From positions 1 through 61,896 of the forward strand of contig NZ_JACYHE010000030.1 in the NCBI RefSeq assembly GCF_021696945.1: DNA of 61,896 bases. Direction: 5' to 3'. Both the position numbers and the translations under genes were made by a program. The DNA comes from Streptomyces sp. JJ36 (GTDB lineage Bacteria > Actinomycetota > Actinomycetes > Streptomycetales > Streptomycetaceae). Below the pieces are notes generated by a model. The model worked only from the letters and a program-made list of their open reading frames with translations, had not been told where the DNA came from and searched no databases. Positions 25,814-34,364 of the stretch are shown here, piece after piece; position 1 is the stretch's first letter; every line of letters begins with the position of its first letter.

Positions 25814-27060
25814 CGTGCGTCTCCCTCCCTGGCCGGCAGCCGGGCCTCCACCCGGAAGCCCCGCACGGCGCCGGCGTCGTCCGTGATGTTGCCCCAGGCG
25901 AGCGAGCCGCCGAGGGAGCGGGCGCGCTCGGCCATGCCGTGCAGCCCGCTGCCGGGCCCGGGCGACGGTACGGGCATGCCCGCACCGTCGTCCTCGACCC
26001 GCACCCGCAGCTCCCCGTCCGCCGCCCGCGTCACGGTGACCGTGGCGGCCCGGGCCTCCGCGTGCCGCACGATGTTCGTCAGCGACTCCTGCACGATGCG
26101 GTAGGCCGCGAGGGAGACCTCGGGCGGCAGCGGCGGCTGCTCCGGCACGTCCACCCGCGTCCGCACCCGCAACCCGCCGGCGCCCGCCCGGTCGGTGAGC
26201 TCGCCCAGCCGGTGCAGGCCCAGGTCGGCGGGGGTCGTCGGCGCCGCCTCGTCCACCTGGCGCAGCACGCCCAGCGTGGCGCGCAGTTCCCGCAGCGCCT
26301 CCCGGCTGGTGTCCCGCACGGCCTCCAGGGCGGGCACCATGCCGGCGGTGCTGCCGCGCCGGGCGTGCCGGTGCAGGGCCGCGGCGGACTGCACGTTGAT
26401 GAGCGAGATGTGGTGCCCGAGCACGTCGTGCAGTTCGCGGGCGATGCGCAGCCGCTCCTCGGTGGCGGCCTGCCGGGCGCGGACCTCCTGCTCCCGTTCG
26501 GCGGCGGCCCTCTCCCGTTCGGCGGCGGCCTTCTCCCGTTCGGCCGCGGCCTTCTCCCGTTCGGCGGCGAGCGCGCGCTGTTCGGTCTCCCGGAGATACG
26601 CCTGCCGGGTGCGCTGCGCGTGCCCGATGGCGACCAGCCCCACGAACCAGCCCGTCAGCAGGAACAGCGCGACGTTGCCGATGTGCCGGTCGCCGACGCC
26701 TGGGCCGTACTCGCCGTACACCACGCCCAGCATGGCCGCCGCGGCCAGCGTCACGGCCGCCGCGAGCCGGCCCTCGGCGGCCAGGGTGAAGAGCATGAAC
26801 GCGAACGCGACCATGAGCACCGGCCAGTCGCGGGTCACGAAGGGGTAGTAGACGGCGGTGCAGACCAGCACCAGCACGGCGACCGGCACCGGGTGGCGCC
26901 GGCGCCACCACAGCGCACCGAGCCCGAGCAGGGTCAGTCCCCAGCCGAGCAGCGTGCGTTCCGGGGTGCTGTCGCCGCCGCGCGTCACGTCCCAGGCGAC
27001 CAGCCCGGCGAGCAGCGCCGCGGCCACGCCGGCCTGGATCCGCTTCGTCCGCAGGGGCAT
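25810..27060 (-). CDS. NarL-type sensor histidine kinase (HisKA_3)
   Basis: The 416-residue protein has about five N-terminal transmembrane segments (residues 10-155), a coiled-coil linker of four REREKAAA-type heptads, a HisKA_3 dimerisation domain with phosphorylated His in RIARELHDVLGHH (about residue 215), and a HATPase_c domain (NIVRHAEARAATV, DDGAGM, GLHGMAERA). Start chosen at 27060; the much longer frame upstream is a GC artefact. It overlaps the regulator gene by four bases. The signal is unknown; no extracellular sensor domain of note is visible. Confidence 0.9.
   Translation of the reverse strand: MPLRTKRIQAGVAAALLAGLVAWDVTRGGDSTPERTLLGWGLTLLGLGALWWRRRHPVPVAVLVLVCTAVYYPFVTRDWPVLMVAFAFMLFTLAAEGRLAAAVTLAAAAMLGVVYGEYGPGVGDRHIGNVALFLLTGWFVGLVAIGHAQRTRQAYLRETEQRALAAEREKAAAEREKAAAERERAAAEREQEVRARQAATEERLRIARELHDVLGHHISLINVQSAAALHRHARRGSTAGMVPALEAVRDTSREALRELRATLGVLRQVDEAAPTTPADLGLHRLGELTDRAGAGGLRVRTRVDVPEQPPLPPEVSLAAYRIVQESLTNIVRHAEARAATVTVTRAADGELRVRVEDDGAGMPVPSPGPGSGLHGMAERARSLGGSLAWGNITDDAGAVRGFRVEARLPAREGDAR
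26491..26574. repeat. Four 21-bp tandem repeats inside kinase gene
   Basis: Four near-identical 21-bp units (each beginning CTCCCGTTCGGC on the plus strand) encode the Glu/Arg/Lys/Ala heptads of the kinase coiled coil. Unit number may vary between strains and change linker length by whole heptads. Confidence 0.8.
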
Positions 27061-27219
27061 GTCTGGAAGCGTACGTAAGGTGGGCGGCACGGGCAGTGCG
27101 CCGGCCCCCGGGGAGCCCGTGAGGGCACCGCGCGCCCGTACGGGAACCCGCGAGCCCCGTACCGGCGGCGCCCGGCCGGCGCGCGCACCGCGCAGCAGCG
27201 CACGAGGAGGAGAGACGCG

Positions 27220-27636
27220 ATGACCGACGCCCCGCAGCCCGAGAGCAGCGAGCCCGCGCACGACCCGGAGGTGCTGGAGCTCGCCCAGAAGGTCTTCGAC
27301 CTGGCCCGGCACGGGGAGACCGACACACTCGCCGCCTACGTCGACGCGGGGGTGCCGGCGAACCTCACCAATGACAAGGGCGACTCGCTCCTCATGCTCG
27401 CCGCGTACCACGGGCACCCCGGCGCCGTACGGGCGCTGCTGGAGCGCGGCGCGGACCCGGACCGCACCAACGACCGCGGCCAGTCGCCGCTGGCGGGAGC
27501 GGTGTTCAAGGGGGAGGACGAGGTGGTGGAGGCGCTGCTCGGCGCCGGCGCCGACCCGCGGGCGGGGACACCCTCGGCGGTGGAGACCGCGCAGATGTTC
27601 GGCAAGGAGGAGCTGGTGCGGCGGCTCACCGCCTGA
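27220..27636 (+). CDS. Ankyrin-repeat protein
   Basis: The 138-residue protein is built from about three ankyrin repeats (KGDSLLMLAAYHGHPGAVRA, RGQSPLAGAVFKGEDEVVEA) with short caps. No signal peptide or extra domain is present, so it is probably a small cytosolic protein-binding module. GAGGAGGAG precedes the ATG. It is divergent from the kinase gene. Binding partner unknown. Confidence 0.88.
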   Translation: MTDAPQPESSEPAHDPEVLELAQKVFDLARHGETDTLAAYVDAGVPANLTNDKGDSLLMLAAYHGHPGAVRALLERGADPDRTNDRGQSPLAGAVFKGEDEVVEALLGAGADPRAGTPSAVETAQMFGKEELVRRLTA

Positions 27637-27861
27637 CCGGTGCGGCGGCGCACGACGCGGCGCACGGAGGCGCCGGAGCGGTCCGGGGAAAACCGTTGCG
27701 GCGGGCGCGGGGCCACGGTTAGCTTCTGCGGGTCGCGCCGTGCCGCGCACGCGGTGGCGGCGGGGCCGTACGGACGGAGGGGGTGTGGAGCGGATGCGTA
27801 CGCTCGCAGCGGGGCTCGTTCCCGGACGCACATCAGCACGCCTCGGCCCTACGGAGCTCCC

Positions 27862-28890
27862 TTGTCCCCCGCGCACACTCTTCCCGAGCCCACACCGGAC
27901 GGCCCCGCCCCGGAGGGCGTCCGGGCGCTGAGACCTTCGCACCCGGAACCCGGACCGGAGGCGCGGACCACCGCGTCCGCGGGCCCGGAGGCCCTCACGG
28001 ACGCGGCGCCGGTCGCTCTGGTGCCGCTCACCGATCCGGCCCCGTCGGCCACCGCCCGCCGGTCGGTCTGGCTGGCCACCGACCCGTCCCGGAACCCCGT
28101 CGGCACGGCCTCTCTCCGGCTCTTCTCCGACCCCGGGCGGTCCCGGCTCGCCGAGCTCGACCTGCGCGTCCACCCCGCCGAACGGCGCCGCGGCGTCGGC
28201 TCCCGGCTGCTCGGCGCGGCGGTGGCCGCCGCCCGTGCCGACGGCCGGTGCGGCCTGCTCGCAGAGGCCCCGGACGGGTCGGACGCCGCGGCCTTCCTGG
28301 CCGCACGCGGCTTCCGCCGGGCGCTCGGCCTGACGTACGCGCGGCTGCCGCTGGCCGAGGCCGACACCGCGGCGCTGACCCGGCTCGCCGCCCAGCCGTG
28401 CCCGGGCTACCGGCTGGCGTACTGGGACGGCACGGTGCCGGCCCCGCTCGCCGCCTCCTTCGCCGCCTCCCGGCGCGCCATGGACGACATGCCCATGGGT
28501 GGGACGGGGCTGAACCCGCCCGCCTGGGACGTGGAGCGGGTGCGTGCGGCCGCCGAGGCCGTCGCCCGGCGCGGCGACCTGCTCTCGACCGTGGTCGCCC
28601 TGGACGCCACGGACGGTACGGTCGCGGGCTTCAGCGAACTCGTCGTCCCCGGTGACGGGCGGGGCGACGGCCTGCACCACGGCACCGCGGTGCTGCCCGG
28701 GCACCGGGGCCGCGGGCTGGCGCGCTGGATGAAGGCCGCGGTGATCCTGCGGGCCCGGGAGCGGCACCCCCGTCTGGAGGGGCTGTGCACCGACACCGCC
28801 GACGAGAACGCCCCCATGCGCCGCGTCAACGACGCCCTGGGCTACCGCCCGACGCACCGCGCCGCCCATTACCGGCTGGACCTGCGTTGA
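27862..28890 (+). CDS. Double GNAT-domain acetyltransferase
   Basis: The 342-residue protein has two GNAT-like halves: the first with the acetyl-CoA loop VHPAERRRGVGSRLLGAA, the second with VLPGHRGRGLARWMKAA and a closing ENAPMRRVNDALGYRP segment. A TTG at 27862 with GGAG upstream is the most likely start; the frame is open further upstream through sequence without coding character. Paired GNAT proteins of this kind include mycothiol synthase MshD relatives, but I cannot assign that here. Confidence 0.75.
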   Translation: MSPAHTLPEPTPDGPAPEGVRALRPSHPEPGPEARTTASAGPEALTDAAPVALVPLTDPAPSATARRSVWLATDPSRNPVGTASLRLFSDPGRSRLAELDLRVHPAERRRGVGSRLLGAAVAAARADGRCGLLAEAPDGSDAAAFLAARGFRRALGLTYARLPLAEADTAALTRLAAQPCPGYRLAYWDGTVPAPLAASFAASRRAMDDMPMGGTGLNPPAWDVERVRAAAEAVARRGDLLSTVVALDATDGTVAGFSELVVPGDGRGDGLHHGTAVLPGHRGRGLARWMKAAVILRARERHPRLEGLCTDTADENAPMRRVNDALGYRPTHRAAHYRLDLR

Positions 28891-29101
28891 CCGGCGCTTC
28901 CCCGGGCGGGCCCCGCTGAACCTCACTCCTTCCGGGAATGTCACGCACCGGATTCTGGTGCCTACGATCTGCTACGCAGCGTGAAGGGCGGTGTCGACCG
29001 CGACGGGGGCTCACGCCGTGTCCCCGCGTCGCGCCGGCACCTCCCGGATGCCGCTCCGGCCGACCACCGGAGCGATGCGGTACGACACAAGGAGTCGGAA
29101 C

Positions 29102-29485
29102 ATGCGCAAGGTACGCAAGGCGGCGCTGGCCGCCGTCGCGGCGGGGGCTCTGGCGCTGGGCACGGGGGCGAGCTCCGCACACTCGTCGGCGGGGACGCCG
29201 GCGAGCGACGCGGCACCGGCCGGCGTCGCCAACACCCAGGTCCACGCCTGGACCTACGCCAAGGTCCGGGAGCAGCCGAACACGCACAGCAGAGCCATCA
29301 GCCACGTCGACAACGGCTACACCTACGCGGCCATCTGCTGGACCTACGGCCAGAAGATCACGTACAAGGGCTACACCAGCAGCAAGTGGGTGCTGCTGGA
29401 CCGCACCTGGCCGAAGCCGAACGGCTATGTGACGGCGATCGCCCTGAGCGGGGACAGCACCGGCGGGGTGCCCAACCGCTGCTGA
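29102..29485 (+). CDS. Small secreted SH3-like protein
   Basis: This 127-residue protein has a Sec signal peptide (MRKVRKAALAAVAAGALALG, cleavage likely after SSAHS) and a mature domain of about 85 residues with repeated Tyr/Trp/Lys (KVREQPNTHS, CWTYGQKITYKGYTSSKW), which resembles bacterial SH3-type cell-wall-binding modules. Two cysteines may form a disulfide. AAGGAG lies upstream of the ATG. A TACGAT at 28963-28968 could be the promoter -10, giving a leader of about 125 nt. It is probably cell-wall associated. Confidence 0.75.
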   Translation: MRKVRKAALAAVAAGALALGTGASSAHSSAGTPASDAAPAGVANTQVHAWTYAKVREQPNTHSRAISHVDNGYTYAAICWTYGQKITYKGYTSSKWVLLDRTWPKPNGYVTAIALSGDSTGGVPNRC

Positions 29486-29592
29486 CGCCCGCGGAGCTCC
29501 ACCTCGCGCGGCCCGGCCCCGGAGCCGGGCCGCGGCCGGGCCCGTACCGGTCCTGCGCCCGGGCCCGTACGGGTCCGCCGCCCGGGCCGCTG

Positions 29593-30291
29593 TCACCCGG
29601 CCGCCGCAGCGGCGAGCACCTCCCGCAGGTCCCCGACGCCGCGGAAGTGCAGGCCCTGCATTCCCAGTGCGACGGCGGCCGCCACGTTCTCGGGCTTGTC
29701 GTCGACGAAGAGGCAGCGCTCCGGCGACACCCCGGCCTGTGCGGCGGCGATCTCGTAGATGCGGCGGCCGGGCTTGGCGACGCCCACACGGGCGCTGTTG
29801 ACGACGCCGGGCAGGAAGTCCGCCATGCCGAGGGAGAGGAGGTCCTCGTCGAGATCCGATGCCGCGTTGGTCACCAGGAGCACGGGCATGCGGTCGCGCG
29901 CCGCGCGCAGGAGCCCCAGCACCTCGGCGTCGGCCCGGAACGGCGCAGCGGCCAGCGCCATGCCCAGCGCCCGGGCACGTACCGCGGGGACCTGCCCGGT
30001 GAGTCCGGCCGCGATGGCGTCCACCCACTCCTCCCGGCCGATCCGCCCCAGCATCAGCGCTTCGCCCCGCTCGGGCGCGAAGGCCACCGCGGCGGTGGCG
30101 CCCGCGGGGAGGCCGGCGGCGCGTTCCAGCCTGGCCAGTTCGCCGGTGTCGTAGAAGCGGATCACGTTGTCCAGGTCGCACAGCACGGCCTCGAACGCGG
30201 CGCTCCCGGGGCTGCCGGTGCCACCGGCGCTCGCGGCGCCCTCGGCTCTCCCGGTGCTCGCCGCGCCTTCCGCACTCCCGGTGCTCTCCAT
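29593..30291 (-). CDS. HAD-superfamily hydrolase
   Basis: The 232-residue protein has HAD motif I (LCDLDNVIRF, about residue 38), motif II (LLVTNAASDL), motif III Lys (KPGRRIYE) and motif IV (FVDDKPENV). The N-terminal 30 residues are Gly/Ser/Ala-rich. It should be a cytosolic phosphatase or dehalogenase of unknown substrate. The ATG at 30291 follows GGAGACG. It is divergent from the VOC gene. Confidence 0.82.
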   Translation of the reverse strand: MESTGSAEGAASTGRAEGAASAGGTGSPGSAAFEAVLCDLDNVIRFYDTGELARLERAAGLPAGATAAVAFAPERGEALMLGRIGREEWVDAIAAGLTGQVPAVRARALGMALAAAPFRADAEVLGLLRAARDRMPVLLVTNAASDLDEDLLSLGMADFLPGVVNSARVGVAKPGRRIYEIAAAQAGVSPERCLFVDDKPENVAAAVALGMQGLHFRGVGDLREVLAAAAAG

Positions 30292-30525
30292 GACGTCTCC
30301 TCGCCTCCGTGGCCTCGCGGCCCCACCCGTACGCGCCCTCTCCCCCGACCGCTCACGGGCGCGCAACGGCGCCCTACCCGGCTCCGACCGCGCCACACGC
30401 CCACGCCCCCGGAGCGCCGGAGTGATGCCCGGGGTGCGCCGCCGGCCCGGTGCCCTTCCCGTCGTGCCCCAGTGTCTTCTGTGTGTCTCCGGGCGTCCGG
30501 CCCTCGCAGGGGGCAGAGTGGCCGC

Positions 30526-30951
30526 ATGGACGCAGACGACCGGACCCCCCTGGCCCGCGGGCGCGTGGCCACCCGGCTCCCCGCCCAGGACCTGGAGCGG
30601 GCACGGCGCTTCTACGCGGAGCGGCTCGGCCTGGAACCCGTCGACGAGCGGCCCGGCGGTCTGCTGTACCGCTGTGGCGGCGTGGAGTTCGCGCTGTTCC
30701 GGTCGGCGGGGGCGTCGCCCGGCACGTTCACCCAGATGGGGTGGGAGGTCGACGACCTCGACGCGGTGGTGGCGGACCTCCGGCGGCGGGGCGTGGAGTT
30801 CGAGGAGGTCGATCTGCCGGGACTCCGGACCAGCGACGGGATCGCCGAGGTCGAGGGGAACTATCCGAGCAAGGGGGCGCGGGGCGAGCGCGGCTTCTGG
30901 TTCCGGGACAGCGAGGGGAACATGCTGGGCGTCGGGCAGCCGGTGTACTGA
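30526..30951 (+). CDS. VOC-superfamily (glyoxalase/bleomycin resistance-like) protein
   Basis: This 141-residue protein has a single VOC module pair (TRLPAQDLERARRFYAERLG, GFWFRDSEGNMLGVGQPVY). Such proteins bind a divalent metal and act as lyases, dioxygenases or drug-binding proteins. The C-terminal metal-ligand Glu/His pattern is incomplete, so the role could be ligand binding only. Nothing nearby suggests the substrate. Confidence 0.82.
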   Translation: MDADDRTPLARGRVATRLPAQDLERARRFYAERLGLEPVDERPGGLLYRCGGVEFALFRSAGASPGTFTQMGWEVDDLDAVVADLRRRGVEFEEVDLPGLRTSDGIAEVEGNYPSKGARGERGFWFRDSEGNMLGVGQPVY

Positions 30952-31094
30952 GCGGCCGGCGGGCCGAGCCGGCCCTTCCGGTCCCCGTACGGCCGGTGGG
31001 GCTCGCGGCGGGTCCGGGGGCGCTCGGGGAGCACACCCGGCCTGCGGCACGGGGTTCCCGGGCCACGGCACGAGAGCCCAGGGCACGCGACGGC

Positions 31095-31664
31095 TCAGGG
31101 CGTGGGCCAGTTCCGCAACAGGGAGTCGAGGGCGTCCAGCACCCGGGACCAGGACTCCTCGGGGTCGGGGGCGCTGTGGGCGAACCCACCGCCCAACTCC
31201 AGGCTGACGTAGCCGTGGAAGACGCTGCCCAGCAGCCGGACGGCGTGGGTCTGCTCCCGCTCCGGCAGGTCGTAGCCGCGCAGGATGGCCCGGGTGAGCT
31301 GGGCGTGCCGGGGGCCGGCACTGGCGGCCGCCGTCTCCGGGTCGAGGCGCGTCCGGGCGGCGGCGTAGCGGCCGGGGTGCTCCCGGGCGTAGTCGCGGTA
31401 GACGTGCGCGAAGGCGGTCAGGGCGTCCCGGCCGGCGCGCCCGGCCACGGCGTCGGCGGCCCGGTCGGCGAGTTCCTCCAGGGCGAGCAGGGCGATCCGG
31501 GTCCGGAGGTCCTGAGAGTTCTTGACGTGCGAGTAGAGGCTCGCGACCTTGACGCCGAACCGTCTGGCCAGCGCCGAGACGGTGACCTGATCAAAGCCTG
31601 CCTCGTCGGCCAGCTCGGCGCCCGCCTGCGTCAGGCGTTCCGTCGTCAGTCCCACCCGTGCCAT
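31095..31664 (-). CDS. TetR-family transcriptional repressor
   Basis: The 189-residue protein has a TetR helix-turn-helix (residues about 25-45, VTVSALARRFGVKVASLYSH) and a TetR_C-type ligand domain ending in LLRNWPTP. The ATG at 31664 has GGAGGAGAGG six bases upstream; an in-frame ATG at 31691 lacks a ribosome site. It is divergent from the EF-G-binding protein gene with a perfect palindrome between the two, so it very likely represses both. Confidence 0.88.
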   Translation of the reverse strand: MARVGLTTERLTQAGAELADEAGFDQVTVSALARRFGVKVASLYSHVKNSQDLRTRIALLALEELADRAADAVAGRAGRDALTAFAHVYRDYAREHPGRYAAARTRLDPETAAASAGPRHAQLTRAILRGYDLPEREQTHAVRLLGSVFHGYVSLELGGGFAHSAPDPEESWSRVLDALDSLLRNWPTP

Positions 31665-31697
31665 GTGCTGCCTCTCCTCCGGGGAAGCCATTATTGC

Positions 31698-31722
31698 ATT
31701 TGCCTAATACCTTTAGGCAAAT
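31698..31722. promoter_or_regulatory. TetR operator palindrome
   Basis: ATTTGCCTAA (31698-31707) and TTAGGCAAAT (31713-31722) form a perfect 10-bp-arm palindrome around TACCT. It overlaps the -35 of the plus-strand promoter and lies in the divergent TetR/FusB-like region, as expected of a TetR-type operator. Confidence 0.8.
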
Positions 31723-31728
31723 TAGCCT
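31700..31728 (+). promoter_or_regulatory. Promoter of FusB-like gene
   Basis: TTGCCT (31700-31705) and TAGCCT (31723-31728) are spaced by 17 nt; the -35 lies within the palindrome, so repressor and RNA polymerase would compete. The start codon at 31737 is eight bases after the -10. Confidence 0.6.
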
Positions 31729-31736
31729 GCGGAGTC

Positions 31737-32228
31737 ATGAGGCCGCTGACCGAACAAGAGATCCGCACCGCGTTCGTGAACTGCTCCCGGGGCGCGGCGA
31801 AGCGCCTCTCCGTCCCGCGCGACCTGGCCGAACGCCCCTGGGACGACCTGGACTACCTCGGCTGGCGCGACCCGCAGAACCCGGCCCGCGCCTGTCTCGT
31901 CACCGAGCTGGACGGCCGCATCCAGGGCCTGGTCCTGCGCTGCTCCGCGGGCGCGCCGGCGCAGGCCCGGCGCAGCATCTGCTCGGTCTGCGTGACCGCG
32001 CCCCTCGCCGGCGTCTCCCTGATGGTGGCGCCGAAGGCCGGGAAGGCCGGCCGGCAGGGCGACTCGGTGGGCGCCTACCTCTGCAGCGACCTGGCCTGCT
32101 CCCTCTATGTGCGGGACAAGCGGGATCCGGGACCCGGCGCCCGGCTGCACGAGTCGCTCACCCTCGAGGAGAAGATCCAGCGGACCGTGACCAACCTCGC
32201 CGCGTTCCTCGCCAAGGTGACCGCCTGA
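31737..32228 (+). CDS. FusB/FusC-like EF-G-binding protein (FBP zinc finger)
   Basis: The 163-residue protein has an N-terminal helical part and a C-terminal treble-clef zinc finger with four cysteines, C82-C85 (CSVC) and C116-C121 (CSDLAC), the pattern of the FBP C-terminal domain. FusB and FusC in staphylococci bind elongation factor G and free it from fusidic-acid-stalled ribosomes. The divergent TetR gene and shared operator suggest induction by a drug or signal. Whether it gives fusidic acid tolerance is inference. Confidence 0.82.
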   Translation: MRPLTEQEIRTAFVNCSRGAAKRLSVPRDLAERPWDDLDYLGWRDPQNPARACLVTELDGRIQGLVLRCSAGAPAQARRSICSVCVTAPLAGVSLMVAPKAGKAGRQGDSVGAYLCSDLACSLYVRDKRDPGPGARLHESLTLEEKIQRTVTNLAAFLAKVTA

Positions 32229-32281
32229 CCCCGTTCCGCCGGCCCTCCTCCCTCCACTCCCCCGGACCACCGCTCCGGCCG

Positions 32282-33229
32282 TCACTCCGCGGGCCGGCGC
32301 ACCCGCTTCACCTCGCGGGCGACCGCCCAGGCGTCCGCCACCGGCCCCAGATGACCGAGCTTGTCGGGGTTGAGCACGGAGCGGATCGCCTGGATCCGCC
32401 CGCCGAGCACCTCCAGGTCCCAGGTGGCGAGCACCCTCCCCTCCCGGTCGCGGAGGATCGCGCCCGGCTGACCGTTCACGTCGTGCGGCTCGACCGTCAC
32501 GTCGACCCGGGTCAGCCAGGGGACGTTCGAGGCGAGCACCCGGGCCACCCGGTCGGCACCGACGACGCCGTGCGCGAACTGCGGTGCCTTGCCGCCGCCG
32601 TCCCCGACCAGGCGCACGTCGGCGGCGAGCAGCTCCCGCAGACCGTCGACGTCCCCCTCCCGGAGCGCGTCGAAGAAGCGTGCCGCCAGCCTCTCCCGCT
32701 CCCGGCGGTCCGCCTCGAACCGCGGGCGGCCCGCGTTCATGTGGCGCCGCGCCCGCGCCGCGAGCTGGCGGCACGCCGCCTGGGACCTCCCCACCGCCGA
32801 CGCCACCTCGGGGAAACCGAACCCGAACACCTCCCGCAGCACGAAGACCGCCCGCTCCAGCGGACTGAGCCGCTCGAGCAGCAGCAGCGCCGCCGTCGAC
32901 ACCGAGTCGGCCAGCTCCACCGACCGCGCCGGGTCCTCGTACGGGTCGGTGAGCAGCGGCTCGGGGAACCACTGCCCGACGTAGGTCTCCCGCCGGTGGC
33001 GGGCCGAGCGCAGCACGTCGACGGAGATCCGGGTCACCGCCGCGGAGAGGAAGGCCTTGACGGACACCGGCGTCGTCGGGGAGGCCTGATAGCGCAGCCA
33101 GGTCTCCTGGACCGCGTCCTCGGCCTCGCTCACGCTGCCGAGGATGCGGTAGGCGATGGCGAACAGCAGCGGCCGCAGTTCCTCGAACTCCTCGGCCCGG
33201 GTCATGCCCCTCGTGGTGCCTCCGGTCAT
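32282..33229 (-). CDS. ECF41-type RNA polymerase sigma factor
   Basis: The 315-residue protein has sigma region 2 (ELRPLLFAIAYRILGSVSEAED), sigma region 4 (LERAVFVLREVFGFGFPEVA) and a C-terminal SnoaL-like domain. The ECF41 hallmarks are all present: WFPEP in the linker, DGGGK in the extension and NPDKL near the end. In this group the C-terminal extension replaces an anti-sigma factor. It overlaps the upstream epimerase gene by four bases (ATGA), forming the ECF41-COE operon typical of the family. An internal ATG at 33205 is an alternative start. Confidence 0.9.
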   Translation of the reverse strand: MTGGTTRGMTRAEEFEELRPLLFAIAYRILGSVSEAEDAVQETWLRYQASPTTPVSVKAFLSAAVTRISVDVLRSARHRRETYVGQWFPEPLLTDPYEDPARSVELADSVSTAALLLLERLSPLERAVFVLREVFGFGFPEVASAVGRSQAACRQLAARARRHMNAGRPRFEADRRERERLAARFFDALREGDVDGLRELLAADVRLVGDGGGKAPQFAHGVVGADRVARVLASNVPWLTRVDVTVEPHDVNGQPGAILRDREGRVLATWDLEVLGGRIQAIRSVLNPDKLGHLGPVADAWAVAREVKRVRRPAE

Positions 33230-34158
33230 ACCTCGTCCTTGAAGCCCTCGCGCCAGGTGGGGTACTGCAGCTCCCAGCCGAGTTCCCGCTTGGCCTTGGC
33301 ATTGGCGTACGGGCGCCCCTCCGTCATGAGCGCCACCCCCATCTCGCCCGCCGCCAGCCGGGCCAGCCACTTGGGGATCCGCAGTGGCCGCTTGGCCCCC
33401 ACGCAGGCGGCCAGATGGGGGAGCCATTCGCTGACCCGGGCCGGTTCGTCGTCGACGATGTTGAACACGCCTGTCACCTGCTGCTCCACGGCCAGCACGG
33501 TGGCCCGTGCGGCGTCGTCGAGGTGGATCCACGAGAAGTAGCCGGTACCGCCCCCGATGATCGGCATCCGCCGCTTGCGGACGAGTTCGATCTGGTCCTC
33601 GATGCCACCGCCGGGACCGTAGAACCCGCCGTAGCGCAGTGCCGCACCGCCCGCCTTGACCACCACGTCCTCCAGGCGGAGGAGCGGCTCCGCCATCACG
33701 CGGAACGACGCCGGCAGCTCCTCGGGAGCCAGCGGCTCCTCCTCGGTCACCGGGCCGCGCTCGGGGTGGGCGGGCCAGATGGCGAGGCTCTGCGCGACGA
33801 CGTGGGACACACCGGCCGCCTCGGCGGCGGCCAGCAGGTGGTCCGTCCCCTCGGTACGCAGCCGGATGGTGGCCGCGCCGAACCGCTCGGGGCGCCGGAA
33901 GTCGGGCTTGCCGGCGTGCGCGAAGGAGAGCGCCGTCATCTGGTGCACCAGCGCGTCCGGCCGCGCGGCCGCCACCGCCTCGCCGACCGACGCCGCGTCC
34001 AGCCCGTCCATCACGACCGCCTCCGCGCCCAGCTGCCGCAGCATGTCCAGCTTCGCCGCACTGGTCGTCGTCGCCGTCACCTGGTGGCCCCGGGCCACGA
34101 GCTGCGGCACCAGCCGCCGCCCCATGGCCCCGCTCCCGCCTGCCACGAATACCCGCAT
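33226..34158 (-). CDS. NAD-dependent epimerase, COE partner of ECF41 sigma
   Basis: The 310-residue protein is a short-chain (extended) dehydrogenase/epimerase with the Rossmann signature VAGGSGAMGRRL at residues 5-16 and GYFSWIHLDDAA. In the ECF41 family the gene next to the sigma factor is usually a carboxymuconolactone decarboxylase, oxidoreductase or epimerase (COE), which the sigma factor transcribes. It is first in the operon and divergent from the XRE gene. Substrate unknown. Confidence 0.85.
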   Translation of the reverse strand: MRVFVAGGSGAMGRRLVPQLVARGHQVTATTTSAAKLDMLRQLGAEAVVMDGLDAASVGEAVAAARPDALVHQMTALSFAHAGKPDFRRPERFGAATIRLRTEGTDHLLAAAEAAGVSHVVAQSLAIWPAHPERGPVTEEEPLAPEELPASFRVMAEPLLRLEDVVVKAGGAALRYGGFYGPGGGIEDQIELVRKRRMPIIGGGTGYFSWIHLDDAARATVLAVEQQVTGVFNIVDDEPARVSEWLPHLAACVGAKRPLRIPKWLARLAAGEMGVALMTEGRPYANAKAKRELGWELQYPTWREGFKDEV

Positions 34159-34314
34159 GGTTCTCACTCTCCTGCCTCGGAGCCTCTCTCTCCACCCGAG
34201 ACGAGACAGCCCGGCCCGCTGTGACACGAGAGGCCGGACAGGGGAGGAGGGAAGGACGGCCGGGTGCACCGGGTGCGCCCGGCTCCGGGCGATTCACCCG
34301 GGTGGCCGACACAC

Positions 34315-34335
34315 TTGCAAGCGTGTTGCTTGCAA
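34315..34335. promoter_or_regulatory. Perfect palindrome in epimerase/XRE divergent promoter
   Basis: TTGCAAGC (34315-34322) and GCTTGCAA (34328-34335) form an 8-bp-arm dyad around GTGTT, 30 nt upstream of the XRE gene. It could be the site of the XRE regulator itself. The ECF41 promoter of the epimerase would be expected in the same gap, but I do not see a clear match. Confidence 0.6.
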
Positions 34336-34364
34336 TAGTTAGCACAGCGAGGCAGGGTGGAGGC

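Noticed and set aside
25810..28944. Very long 1044-residue extension of the histidine kinase
   Set aside because: Everything before residue M of MPLRTKRIQAG lacks coding character and would run antisense through the ankyrin and GNAT genes.
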